This document shows positions 8,533 through 16,435 of a stretch of DNA of 19,078 bases, piece after piece. The stretch spans positions 1 to 19,078 of the forward strand of contig WQSU01000011.1 in the NCBI GenBank assembly GCA_009787675.1, read 5' to 3'. The notes under the pieces were generated by a model. It was not told the origin of the DNA, ran no database searches, and saw nothing but the letters and a program-made list of their open reading frames with translations. Numbering within the stretch: position 1 is the stretch's first letter; each line of letters opens with the position of its first letter. Made by a program: the position numbers and the translations under genes. The DNA is from Lentimicrobiaceae bacterium. Lineage in GTDB: Bacteria; Bacteroidota; Bacteroidia; Bacteroidales; WCHB1-69.

Positions 8533-8635
8533 CAGGAAATTTTTAAACTACGTATATATTAAAGAATAATTATTTGAAATAAAAACTTGTTTATTCCAAA
8601 GATCTTGAAAAACTTCAACTCAAGGCTAAAAAATA

Positions 8636-8643
8636 TATTTTCG
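8636..8643 (+). promoter_or_regulatory. Predicted promoter -7 box for MauE-like gene
   Basis: The bases read TATTTTCG inside TATATTTTCGCC, 21 bases before the ATG at 8665. The surrounding about 30 bases, including a preceding CAAGGC and an A-run, are very similar to those before rpsP. Confidence 0.45.
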
Positions 8644-8664
8644 CCAACCTAAAGCAAAAGGAAT

Positions 8665-9582
8665 ATGCCGAAAATACTATCTTCTGTTTTGCGCATATTG
8701 GTCGGTTTAGTTTTTGTAACATCGGCAATATTAAAATACATCTCTATTGATGTATTTGATTTATATATTTTTGAACATAATTTGTTTTCTGTTTCAGTAA
8801 CGGAAACATTAACTCGTTTGCTTATTACGGCAGAGTTGGCGCTGGGTATCCTGCTTGCTACTAATATCCATACAAGGCTTGCCTATTATTGCGCTCTGGT
8901 GTTTTTGGCAGGATTTACTTTGTATTTGTTTTTTCTTCCCTATTTTTTTGATGTGGATATTGCCAACTGTCATTGTTTTGGAACAGCTATCGTGTTGAGT
9001 AGATGGGAATCTATCGCTAAAAATGTGATTCTCCTGTTTTGTTTGGCATTTATCTCGCCAAAATTTTCTATTTACAAAAAATGGCACACATGGGTTTTGT
9101 TTGCTTTAGGCGTAGTAACCTTTATCGTTTTTATGGTCATTAATGCACCTAACTATTTATATACCATGGTGCATAAAGATAAAATTCAAATAAATCTTCC
9201 CATTTATGAATCCGCCTTATCAAATAATGGTAAAAAAGCAGAGTTTACCGATGGGAAACAAATAATTTGCTTATACTCAGTAAGATGTAGGTTTTGTAAA
9301 CATGCTGCTCTGAAATTGCATCTCATTATGAAACACCATCAACTTCGGGAAGATCAGGTAAAAGCAATATTTTGGTCGGGAACTCCTGATAGCCTGATCC
9401 ACCACTTTTTCTCCGATCAAAAAATCCCAATACTTGAACATACTACCTTTCGGATGGATACTTTTTTAAATATCACAGCTGGAAGTATGCCTGTATTACT
9501 TTTTTCCAATAACGGCATGATAACGCAAAAAGCCAACTATATCTCATTAAAAGAGAAAGAGGTAGTAGATTTTTTCAAATAA
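8665..9582 (+). CDS. MauE/DoxX-family membrane protein with C-terminal thioredoxin-like domain
   Basis: A 305-residue membrane protein. Residues 1-130 form four hydrophobic helices of the MauE/DoxX type, with RILVGLVFVTSAILKYI at the start and NCHCFGTAIVLSRWESIAKN at 101-120; the C-x-CFG and W-KN pattern is usual in Bacteroidetes members. A fifth helix at about 142-160 is followed by an extracytoplasmic region. This contains C-R-F-C at 208-211 (a CxxC thioredoxin-like active site) and SMPVLLF around Pro276, in the place of the thioredoxin cis-proline. I infer that the membrane part passes or receives electrons for thiol redox work in the periplasm; no partner is identified. It is divergent from the decarboxylase gene and ends 80 bases before rpsP, which has its own promoter box. 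Confidence 0.8.
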   Translation: MPKILSSVLRILVGLVFVTSAILKYISIDVFDLYIFEHNLFSVSVTETLTRLLITAELALGILLATNIHTRLAYYCALVFLAGFTLYLFFLPYFFDVDIANCHCFGTAIVLSRWESIAKNVILLFCLAFISPKFSIYKKWHTWVLFALGVVTFIVFMVINAPNYLYTMVHKDKIQINLPIYESALSNNGKKAEFTDGKQIICLYSVRCRFCKHAALKLHLIMKHHQLREDQVKAIFWSGTPDSLIHHFFSDQKIPILEHTTFRMDTFLNITAGSMPVLLFSNNGMITQKANYISLKEKEVVDFFK

Positions 9583-9618
9583 TATTTTGCAAAAATCATG
9601 ATTCAAGGCAAAAAAGTA

Positions 9619-9626
9619 TATTTTCG
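9619..9626 (+). promoter_or_regulatory. Predicted promoter -7 box for rpsP
   Basis: The bases read TATTTTCG inside TATATTTTCGCC, 36 bases before the rpsP ATG. The 12-base string is identical to that before the preceding gene. Confidence 0.5.
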
Positions 9627-9662
9627 CCCCCCTTAAAAAATAACCAATTAATAATTTAATTT

Positions 9663-10304
9663 ATGGCAACAAGAATCAGATTACAAAGACACGGTAAAAA
9701 AAATCAACCTTTTTACCACATTGTAATTGCGGATGGTCGTGCACCACGTGACGGACGTTTTATCGAAAAAATTGGCACCTACAACACGTTAACCCATCCT
9801 GCAACTATTAACATTGACTTCGATCGTGCATTGTATTGGGTAGAAACAGGCGCTTCTCCTTCCGATACGGTTCGTTCGATTCTTAAACGCGAAGGCGTTT
9901 ACTTGATGAAACATTTACGCGGTGGTATCGCCAAAGGCGCTATTAGCGAAAATGAAGCTAACAAAAAATTTGAAAGCTGGATACAGGAAAAAGAATCGAA
10001 AGTGAGCAACGCCAAACGCGAAGTTGCTGACCAACACCGTGCAGAAAGCAAAAAACGCATAGAAGCGGAAAGTAAAATTCGTGAAACTATTGCGAAAAAA
10101 GTAGCTGCTAAATATGCTGTAGAAGCTGCTAAAGAAGCAGAAGCAGCCGCTGAAGCTGTTGAACAGGAAGAAGCAGTTACAGTAGAAGTTGCAGTTGCAG
10201 AAGAGATTGCAGTTGCAGAAGAAGCAGTTGCAGAAGAAGCAGTAGCAGAAGAAACTGTTGCTGCAGAAACTGTTGAAACTCCCGAAGTAGCTGAAGAAGC
10301 ATAA
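9663..10304 (+). CDS. rpsP: 30S ribosomal protein S16 with long acidic C-terminal extension
   Basis: Small-subunit ribosomal protein needed for 30S assembly. The first about 80 residues are the conserved domain: MATRIRLQRHGKKNQPFYHI, DGRAPRDGRFIEKIGTYN, then DRALYWVETGASPSDTVRSI and LKREGVYLMKHLRGG. The total of 213 residues is more than twice the usual bacterial length. Residues about 85-150 are a charged, probably helical Lys/Glu/Ala segment. The last about 60 residues are an Ala/Glu/Val-rich imperfect repeat (AVAEEA-like units). Extended S16 proteins occur in Bacteroidetes; the repeat tail looks lineage-specific and its function is unknown. It is transcribed alone, with a promoter box before and a strong terminator after. 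Confidence 0.97.
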   Translation: MATRIRLQRHGKKNQPFYHIVIADGRAPRDGRFIEKIGTYNTLTHPATINIDFDRALYWVETGASPSDTVRSILKREGVYLMKHLRGGIAKGAISENEANKKFESWIQEKESKVSNAKREVADQHRAESKKRIEAESKIRETIAKKVAAKYAVEAAKEAEAAAEAVEQEEAVTVEVAVAEEIAVAEEAVAEEAVAEETVAAETVETPEVAEEA

Positions 10305-10321
10305 AAAAAAATAAGAATAAT

Positions 10322-10357
10322 AAAACGAGGCTCTCTTTTTCAGAGGAGCCTCGTTTT
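10322..10357 (+). terminator. Rho-independent terminator after rpsP
   Basis: A perfect 12-base inverted repeat: AAAACGAGGCTC at 10322-10333 pairs with GAGCCTCGTTTT at 10346-10357 around a 12-base loop. It starts 18 bases after the rpsP stop. The T-run forms the distal part of the stem, and the A-run at the other end would let it work in both directions. Confidence 0.88.
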
Positions 10358-10424
10358 GCACGTAATATAAAATAGCTTCACATTGTAATCAAAAAAAGGG
10401 ATAATAATTACACCAATTATTTTA

Positions 10425-10432
10425 TATTTTCG
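10425..10432 (+). promoter_or_regulatory. Predicted promoter -7 box for the GatE-like gene
   Basis: TATTTTCG inside TATATTTTCGCA, after the rpsP terminator and 74 bases before the ATG at 10507. The box is overlapped by an 8-base inverted repeat described separately. Confidence 0.45.
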
Positions 10433-10448
10433 CACCCGCTTGCGAAAA
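10427..10448. repeat. 8-bp perfect inverted repeat overlapping the promoter
   Basis: TTTTCGCA at 10427-10434 is the reverse complement of TGCGAAAA at 10441-10448, with a six-base spacer. It covers the 3' end of the predicted -7 box and the expected transcription start. It could be an operator or a hairpin at the 5' end of the mRNA. Confidence 0.5.
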
Positions 10449-10506
10449 ACTACGGTTCATGCACAAGCATATTCATTAACCATTAGCATATCAGCGCTTT
10501 AATTAT

Positions 10507-12459
10507 ATGGAAAAACGAAACCCACGACAGAATTTTGAAGAAACAAAAAAAGCTATCGGCTATGTTTCACGTAAAGAAGCTTCTCAAAAAGACTATGATA
10601 GAATAGGTTTTATGTCAGGATTGGAAGTACACCAACAGTTGTTAACCAAAAGAAAACTGTTTTGTCGCTGCCCTGCCGGAGTATATCAAAAGCTAAACGA
10701 ATTTGATGCGGAAGTGATCCGCCATATGCGTCCAACGCTTTCAGAATTAGGCGAATATGATGGCACAGCGTTAATGGAATTTCGTACACGGAAAGAGATT
10801 ATCTACCGTATTGCCAACACCACCGCCTGCACATATGATGTGGACGATACCCCACCATTCCCTATTGACAGGGAAGCGCTGGATATTGCGCTGGAAATTG
10901 CGCTCGCCTCCAAGATGAATATCGTGGGCGAAGTGCATATCACACGCAAGCAATATTTGGACGGGTCTATTCCTACAGGTTTTCAACGTACTGCTATTGT
11001 GGGTATTGGAGGAGAAATTCCGTTGAAAAACAAAACCGTGCGTTTAATTCAAATGAGCGTGGAAGAGGATTCCTGTCGCGAAGTCTCCGACATTGGTCAC
11101 CGCCGCATTTACCGCACCGACCGTTTGGGAATGCCCCTCATTGAAACCGTTACACATCCCGACATGAAAAACCCCGACGAGGTGAAAGAAGCGTGCGATT
11201 ATATCCGTTTTCTGAATCGCAGCACAGGCAAGGTGCGCACTGGAATTGGCGCCGGACGGGAAGATGTGAACGTGAGCTGCGCCGGCGGAACCCGCGTGGA
11301 AATAAAAGGCGTAGCACACACCAAATGGATTCCGGAACTTACACACGTAGAAGCGTTTCGACAATGGGCGCTGTTAGCCATTCGCGAAGAACTAAAAAAA
11401 CGCGCCACCAAAGAAAATTGGAAAATACAAGCGATAGAGTTAGATCCCAAAGAGTTTCATTTCTATTACACCCCCATACAACAAGCCATTGAAAGAAAAG
11501 AAAAGTTGTACGCAGTGAATTTACCAAAATTCGGCGGCTTGCTCTCCCACTTTACCCAGCCCACAAAACCGTTTTATGATGAGTTTATCAGCCGTTTGAA
11601 AGTGATTGCCTGTATTGAAAAACCTAACATGGCAACAAGTGAAGATATTGATGATGTGATCAGTAACAACGTGTTTGAAAAAATCAGGGAACTTTTCAAA
11701 GCCGGGGATGAAGATGCGCAAATTATTTTTTGGGCGCCCGAAGCTGATGTGAAAACAGCATTGGAAACCATTGAGGAGAGAGCACTTATGACTTTCGACG
11801 GCGTGCCGAACGAAACCAGAAAATCGTTTGTGGATGGCAGCACCATTTTTGAACGTGTGTTGCCGGGCGCCGATAGAATGTATCCCGATACAGACTCTGC
11901 CCCCATCCCGCTCTTAGCTTCTCATATTGAAACACTTCGCAAAAATATACCCGACGAGTTGTCGGAACGTTATGCACAATTGGTGAAATGGGGCGTGCCA
12001 CAGGATTGTTATAACTACATCTTTACCCATAACTATTTCCCAATCATCAAAAAAATGGTGGAGGAATTAAAGTTAAGTCCTAAATTCACAGGTGTTTTCT
12101 TTGGACAAAAATTGAAACATTTACACGGGCAGCACCAAAAGTTGACCTTCTCTCCGCAACGTATTTACGATTTGTTTGCTTTTTTACAACAAAAGAAAAT
12201 AGATTTCGCCATTGCGTATAAGATGTTGCAACAGATGTTTTTACATCCTAAAATAGATTTCGATTCAATTCTTTCTGTGTTGAAATTCAAGAAAATGGAT
12301 TTGCAGGAAGTGGAAGCGCGCATTCCTTATTTGAGTGAGAAATTTGCTCCTTGCCGTAAAGATACCAATGCCCAAGATAAGGTGAATGCTTTGATGGGAC
12401 AGTTGCGCTCTATCAGTGAGGGAAATGTTAATTTGGTTGAATTGGCAAAAAAAATATAA
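10507..12459 (+). CDS. GatB/GatE-family tRNA amidotransferase subunit, GatE-like
   Basis: The kinase and tRNA-binding subunit type of glutamyl-tRNA(Gln) amidotransferases, which phosphorylates the misacylated Glu and transfers ammonia to it. GLEVHQQLLTKRKLFCRCP at 38-56 is the family start, with Cys53 and Cys55 possible zinc ligands; PTLSELGEYD, GFQRT and GTRVEIKGV (261-269) follow. At 650 residues it is far longer than GatB (about 475). It has an inserted domain at about 336-430, then GVPNETR (432-438) and LPGADRMYPDTD (452-463). In my recollection these are marks of archaeal GatE, whose insert is a GAD domain shared with AspRS. The C-terminal tail is short. No gatD, gatA or gatC is in the window, so the ammonia donor is unknown. 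The first about 30 residues are a polar extension; Met36 is an alternative start but would remove DRIGF. Confidence 0.88.
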   Translation: MEKRNPRQNFEETKKAIGYVSRKEASQKDYDRIGFMSGLEVHQQLLTKRKLFCRCPAGVYQKLNEFDAEVIRHMRPTLSELGEYDGTALMEFRTRKEIIYRIANTTACTYDVDDTPPFPIDREALDIALEIALASKMNIVGEVHITRKQYLDGSIPTGFQRTAIVGIGGEIPLKNKTVRLIQMSVEEDSCREVSDIGHRRIYRTDRLGMPLIETVTHPDMKNPDEVKEACDYIRFLNRSTGKVRTGIGAGREDVNVSCAGGTRVEIKGVAHTKWIPELTHVEAFRQWALLAIREELKKRATKENWKIQAIELDPKEFHFYYTPIQQAIERKEKLYAVNLPKFGGLLSHFTQPTKPFYDEFISRLKVIACIEKPNMATSEDIDDVISNNVFEKIRELFKAGDEDAQIIFWAPEADVKTALETIEERALMTFDGVPNETRKSFVDGSTIFERVLPGADRMYPDTDSAPIPLLASHIETLRKNIPDELSERYAQLVKWGVPQDCYNYIFTHNYFPIIKKMVEELKLSPKFTGVFFGQKLKHLHGQHQKLTFSPQRIYDLFAFLQQKKIDFAIAYKMLQQMFLHPKIDFDSILSVLKFKKMDLQEVEARIPYLSEKFAPCRKDTNAQDKVNALMGQLRSISEGNVNLVELAKKI

Positions 12460-12578
12460 AAATCTAATGCAAAAATGGGATTTGCTAATATCTGATCTTT
12501 GAGTTTGGGATGAAAAATTTTCACAAAATGCATAATCTTCATTGATTACATTTTTTGAAATTGAAATTAATTGCTTCC

Positions 12579-12610
12579 TTGCAAGTTTTTTCCAAAAAAA
12601 CTATATATTG
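12579..12610 (+). promoter_or_regulatory. Possible promoter for comEC
   Basis: TTG at 12579-12581, a 21-base spacer, then ATATATTG followed by CC at 12603-12612. This fits the Bacteroidetes TTG / TAnnTTTG layout imperfectly. It lies just before the ATG at 12626 and inside the longer reading frame, so it favours the shorter start. Confidence 0.3.
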
Positions 12611-12625
12611 CCTCAAATTTCTCTT

Positions 12626-14560
12626 ATGAACTCATCTCGCTATCCCGTACTAAAAGTACTGCTACCCTACATTTTTGGCATTATTTTAGGGTATTTTCTG
12701 CCGATAAACAACATTAATTTGCTTTATTGCATTATTGGACTATTTTTTTTTAGTATAATTTCTATACTTTTTCGACGAAAAAGAAACTTTTTGTTGCAAA
12801 AAGTTACCACTTGGGGACTGCTTTTTTCATTCGGCATTGCGGGATTTTTGTCTGTTTCCTTCCATTTTCATAAAAAAACAGAAATATTGGATATGGAACA
12901 ATTGACCCAAAAACAAGTTTGGATGGCGGAAATCTTGGAAACACCCAAAGAGCGTGAAAAGTCGTATAAAGTTGTATCTAAATTATATAAACTCCATGAA
13001 CCCTCATGTTGGATTACAAAAAAAGTAGTCCTCTACTTTCAAAAGGATAGCATAATTGAAAATTGGAACGTAGGCGAAAAGGTAATGGTAAACACCCAAT
13101 TATCTTTTATTGAACCGCCAAAAAATCCTTTTCAATTTGATTACAAAAAGTTTATGAAAATGAGGGGTATTTATTGTACAGGTTATGTTGGCAAACAGTG
13201 CTGGATAAAACCAGAGATAAAACAAATAGTTTCCATAAAAAGATATGCTTCTTATTTACAACGCTTTTTGTCTGAAAAATTAAAAGAAGCAGGCTTAACA
13301 GGTGCAGAATATAGCGTAACCGCAGGAATTTTATTAGGCGACGACGATACCATTGAACCTGAGTTAAAAGCAAGCTACGCCGCCACCGGGGTAAGTCATA
13401 TTTTAAGTGTTTCGGGCATGCACGTCGGGATTATTTATATGATACTCAACTTTTTGCTAAAACCGCTCGGAAAATCACGCAAGTCACACTATATCAAAAG
13501 TCTAATCCTTATGGCTTCTGTATGGTTTTATGTGAATATCACGGGGCTTTCCCCACCGGCAGTACGTTCCGGCGCCATGTTCACTTTTGTTATTGTTGGA
13601 CAGTTGCTCCAACGCCCAACCAATATGCTGCAAAGTTTATTTACTTCTTTGTTCATCTTGCTTATTATCAATCCGGTACTGCTATTTGATGTGGGGTTTG
13701 AATTGAGCTACCTTGCTATGTTCGGCATTGTGATCTACCAAAAATTGATGACAGCATGGCTACAGCCCAAAACCAAATTCAGCAAATACCTTTGGGAAAT
13801 GGTAACTGTTTCTGTAGCAGCGCAGCTAACCACCTCCCCAATCGCCATCTACTATTTTGGACAATTTCCCAACTATTTCTTACTGACCAATTTATGCGTT
13901 GTTTCTCTATCTACAGTCATGATGATTACGGGAGTAGCCACTTTAGCAGTATCATTCAACAGTTTTCTTTCCAATGCAATCGGGTTTGTATTAGGTATTG
14001 AAGTGAAGTTTATGAACAGCATTATACTATTCATCGAACAACTTCCGGGTGCATTAACCACCAATATCTCTGTTAATTTTATTCAGGTTCTTTTACTCTA
14101 TGCGCTAATAATCTGTTTCAATATTTTTCAAAAAAACAGCAGAAAACAGCTTGTTTTCTGTACAGCAATTATATTGAATCTCTTTTTCTGCATGCATTCC
14201 ATAGATATTGCAAGAAAAAAAGCACATGTTGAGGTGATTAATTACGAAATTTCCAAGTGCGCCACATTTCAATTTTGTTGCCACGGTAAGGGGCTCATTT
14301 TTTCCGATTCTATTCATAATGAGTTCGATAAACGTTATCAATTTAGTATTAAGAATCATGATAACAAAAAGCGTGTCAACAATTTGTTTTTGAAACTTGA
14401 TGAAGATTTTGAAAACTCTTTTTTATGCAAAAAAGGAAACTACATTTTCTTCCAAAATACCATTTATGTTTTAGAAAAAAACAGATTTAATCCTAACATT
14501 GTAAAATTAGTTGTTTATGACCATGAATTTACCGATGGAAGCGCTTACAAACTGCATTGA
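12626..14560 (+). CDS. ComEC/Rec2-family DNA uptake channel protein
   Basis: Inner-membrane channel protein which, in competent bacteria, lets single-stranded DNA into the cytoplasm. With the ATG at 12626 it has 644 residues. The frame is open back to a TTG at 12542, but that adds 28 residues ahead of MNSSRYPVLKVLLPYIFGII, which is a normal family start. Residues about 1-75 hold N-terminal helices, about 80-190 a soluble DUF4131-like region, and about 225-480 the Competence domain, with LLGDDDTIEPELKASYAATG, HILSVSGMHVGIIY, GLSPPAVRSG and PVLLFDVGFELSYLAMFGI. The C-terminus is a poorly conserved soluble tail of about 120 residues. The metallo-beta-lactamase domain found in many ComEC proteins is absent. 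No other competence gene is nearby, so natural transformation is not proven. Confidence 0.92.
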   Translation: MNSSRYPVLKVLLPYIFGIILGYFLPINNINLLYCIIGLFFFSIISILFRRKRNFLLQKVTTWGLLFSFGIAGFLSVSFHFHKKTEILDMEQLTQKQVWMAEILETPKEREKSYKVVSKLYKLHEPSCWITKKVVLYFQKDSIIENWNVGEKVMVNTQLSFIEPPKNPFQFDYKKFMKMRGIYCTGYVGKQCWIKPEIKQIVSIKRYASYLQRFLSEKLKEAGLTGAEYSVTAGILLGDDDTIEPELKASYAATGVSHILSVSGMHVGIIYMILNFLLKPLGKSRKSHYIKSLILMASVWFYVNITGLSPPAVRSGAMFTFVIVGQLLQRPTNMLQSLFTSLFILLIINPVLLFDVGFELSYLAMFGIVIYQKLMTAWLQPKTKFSKYLWEMVTVSVAAQLTTSPIAIYYFGQFPNYFLLTNLCVVSLSTVMMITGVATLAVSFNSFLSNAIGFVLGIEVKFMNSIILFIEQLPGALTTNISVNFIQVLLLYALIICFNIFQKNSRKQLVFCTAIILNLFFCMHSIDIARKKAHVEVINYEISKCATFQFCCHGKGLIFSDSIHNEFDKRYQFSIKNHDNKKRVNNLFLKLDEDFENSFLCKKGNYIFFQNTIYVLEKNRFNPNIVKLVVYDHEFTDGSAYKLH

Positions 14561-14657
14561 TTTAGAATAGCTTATTAAACTTTCAATAATAGCTTTTCTT
14601 GGAGTTTGGTTAAGATTTAATTTGGAAGATTTTCTGTAAAGTGTAATCTCTTTATTC

Positions 14658-14701
14658 ATAGGCGGTGAAATTTCGTCTTTTTACAGATGGAAAACGCCTA
14701 T
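14658..14701. repeat. Inverted repeat between convergent comEC and sigma genes
   Basis: ATAGGCG at 14658-14664 and CGCCTAT at 14695-14701 are perfect reverse complements separated by 30 bases. The position between convergent genes suits a terminator, but there is no long T-run on either side. The rest of 14561-14748 is AT-rich and holds no gene I can support. Confidence 0.35.
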
Positions 14702-14748
14702 AAAAATGAAATATTGCAAAAAAATAAAATAAAATGCTATTTCTTAAT

Positions 14749-15336
14749 TTACGAAATGATTACGCGTTTCTCTTTAATCAATTTTCTAAGGTTAATGAGG
14801 GCGTATCGCATTCTGCCTAATGCAGTGTTGATGCTTACCCCTGTAATTTCGGCAATGTCTTTAAAGCTAACATCGTCATAGATGCGCATTTCCAATACTT
14901 CGCGCTGTTCTTCAGGAAGATATTGCACTAAATTTTTCACGTCACTGTAGATTTGCTCCGTAATAATTTTTTGTTCTATGGAGGGGTCTGCTCCATTTAG
15001 CACATCAAAGATGTTGAAATCACTGTTGGATTCAAAAACCGGCATGCGTTGCACTTTGCGATAGTAGTCAATTTTCAGGTTGTTGGCAATTCGCATTACC
15101 CATTGCAAGAATTTGCCTTCTTCCTTATAATTGTCTGATTTAAGTGTGTTTATCACTTTAATAAAAGTATCTTGAAAAATATCCTCTGCTAATTCACGAT
15201 TTTTCACCGACATGAGAATGTAGGAAAAAACCTTTTTTTGATGTCTGCTGATTAAATGTTTGAGGGCAGTTTCATCCCCATCGATATAATGAGAAATTAA
15301 CTCATTATCGGTTAACGCAATCGATTTCATAATCAT
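14749..15336 (-). CDS. ECF-type RNA polymerase sigma factor (sigma-70 family)
   Basis: Directs RNA polymerase to a special promoter set. It has 195 residues, with region 2 at about 27-94 (RHQKKVFSYI, AEDIFQDTFIKVINTL, FLQWVMRIANNLKIDYYRK) and region 4 at about 130-185 (LPEEQREVLEMRIYDDVSFK, then IAEITGVSINTALGRMRYAL), joined by a short linker. This is the classic ECF architecture without regions 1 or 3. No anti-sigma gene is adjacent on either side, so its control is not visible. The ATG at 15336 gives MIMKSIALTD; the ATG two codons later is equally possible. An exact TATATTTG box lies 82 bases upstream. Confidence 0.95.
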   Translation of the reverse strand: MIMKSIALTDNELISHYIDGDETALKHLISRHQKKVFSYILMSVKNRELAEDIFQDTFIKVINTLKSDNYKEEGKFLQWVMRIANNLKIDYYRKVQRMPVFESNSDFNIFDVLNGADPSIEQKIITEQIYSDVKNLVQYLPEEQREVLEMRIYDDVSFKDIAEITGVSINTALGRMRYALINLRKLIKEKRVIIS

Positions 15337-15418
15337 TTATTTTTTTATTTAAAGTTAAAAAGTAGATATTTAATCGATAGTGTTCCTCCTATTATTAATG
15401 GTGAATAAAAAATCGCCG

Positions 15419-15426
15419 CAAATATA
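15419..15426 (-). promoter_or_regulatory. Predicted promoter -7 box for the ECF sigma gene
   Basis: The minus strand reads TATATTTG followed by CGGC, an exact TAnnTTTG match, 82 bases before the ATG. No clear -33 TTTG is seen. The rest of the 240-base gap up to the AMP nucleosidase stop is AT-rich with no gene. Confidence 0.45.
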
Positions 15427-15576
15427 TAATAACTTTGATGTGGAATACGATTCTGAGAAAAAAAAATCTTTATTATTTTATTTTATTAGAAATCAGTATA
15501 ATAAAATCCAAAAAAAACGTTGCATTGTCATTTTATAGACAAAACGGGTATGAGATTTTAAAACTTTTTAAATAAA

Positions 15577-16359
15577 TTATTCGTAATAATCGAACTTCAA
15601 GTGCTTAATCGTTGTTCCTTTGTTTATTAATTGACGCAAAGAGTCAATACCAATTTTTAAATGCTCCAAAGAAAACCGCTCTGTTACCAACTTGTCGCTT
15701 TTTTCTGTTTTGATGCCATCGTGGAGCATCGGTTGGTCGGAAATCATAAGTAAGGCGCCGGTAGGGATTCTATTGTAAAACCCTACAGAAAAGAGTGTTG
15801 CCGTTTCCATATCAATGGCTGTGGCTCTTATGGAGCGCAAGTACTCTTTAAACTTTTCGTCATGTTCCCATAATCTGCGATTGGTAGTATAAACCGTACC
15901 TGTCCAGTAATCTTTGTTATAGTCTCTTATGGTAGAAGATATGGCTTTTTGCAGATTAAAAGCGGGTAACGCCGGCACTTCGGGGGGAAAGTAGTCATTG
16001 GAAGTTCCTTCGCCTCTAATAGCCGCTATAGGCAGCAGCAAGTCACCCAGCCCGATGTAGTTTTTCAACCCGCCCGTTTTGCCCAAAAAAAGAACAGCTT
16101 TGGGTTGCACGGCAACCAACAGATCCATCACGGTGGCAGCCATGGGACTTCCCATAGAAAAATTGATAATGGTAATATTTTCTTTCGTAGCGCTTTGCAT
16201 TGGATTGTCAACTCCCATAATTTCCGTATTCATAACTTCTGCAAAATTGGCTACATAGTTTTTAAAATTAGTAAGAATGATATACCTGCCAAAATCAGGC
16301 AAAGCAGTTCCCGTATAGCGAGGAAGCCAATTGGAGGCTATTTCTAATTTTGTTTGCAT
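15577..16359 (-). CDS. amn: AMP nucleosidase (Bacteroidetes single-domain type)
   Basis: Hydrolyses AMP to adenine and ribose 5-phosphate, controlling the adenylate pool. The 260 residues form one nucleoside phosphorylase-like (PNP/UDP) domain. Glycines of FSMGSPMAA (67-75) and LGKTGGL (92-98) line the phosphate and ribose site, IRGEGTSNDYFPPEVPAL follows at about 114-131, and AIDMETATLF (171-180) carries the catalytic Met-Glu pair of this superfamily. It lacks the extra N-terminal domain of the about 480-residue E. coli Amn. It lies 76 bases after purB on the same strand; a weak promoter-like box in that gap means it may be co-transcribed, separately started, or both. Confidence 0.9.
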   Translation of the reverse strand: MQTKLEIASNWLPRYTGTALPDFGRYIILTNFKNYVANFAEVMNTEIMGVDNPMQSATKENITIINFSMGSPMAATVMDLLVAVQPKAVLFLGKTGGLKNYIGLGDLLLPIAAIRGEGTSNDYFPPEVPALPAFNLQKAISSTIRDYNKDYWTGTVYTTNRRLWEHDEKFKEYLRSIRATAIDMETATLFSVGFYNRIPTGALLMISDQPMLHDGIKTEKSDKLVTERFSLEHLKIGIDSLRQLINKGTTIKHLKFDYYE

Positions 16360-16393
16360 ATTTCCGTTTTTTGTTATTTATTCTTATTAATCA

Positions 16394-16401
16394 AAAAGAT
16401 A
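16394..16401 (-). promoter_or_regulatory. Possible promoter -7 box for amn
   Basis: The minus strand reads TATCTTTT, a seven-of-eight match to TAnnTTTG, 34 bases before the amn ATG. It lacks the GC extension and a -33 element. Confidence 0.25.
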
Positions 16402-16435
16402 AAATGGATTTGGGACAGCCCTTTCTCATAGTTGC

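Noticed and set aside
10186..10290. Tandem repeat as a CRISPR-like or mobile repeat
   Set aside because: It is in frame within rpsP and encodes the Ala/Glu/Val tail; there are no unique spacers.
9915..10361. A 148-codon minus-strand frame rich in Phe and Cys
   Set aside because: It is the complement of the low-complexity rpsP tail and its start region overlaps the terminator; composition alone explains it.
12460..12541. Terminator after the GatE-like gene
   Set aside because: Only the short palindrome TGAAAAATTTTCA is present, with no GC stem or T-run.
12542..12625. Longer N-terminus of the ComEC protein from a TTG
   Set aside because: The promoter-like sequence lies inside it and the ATG at 12626 begins the conserved start of the family.
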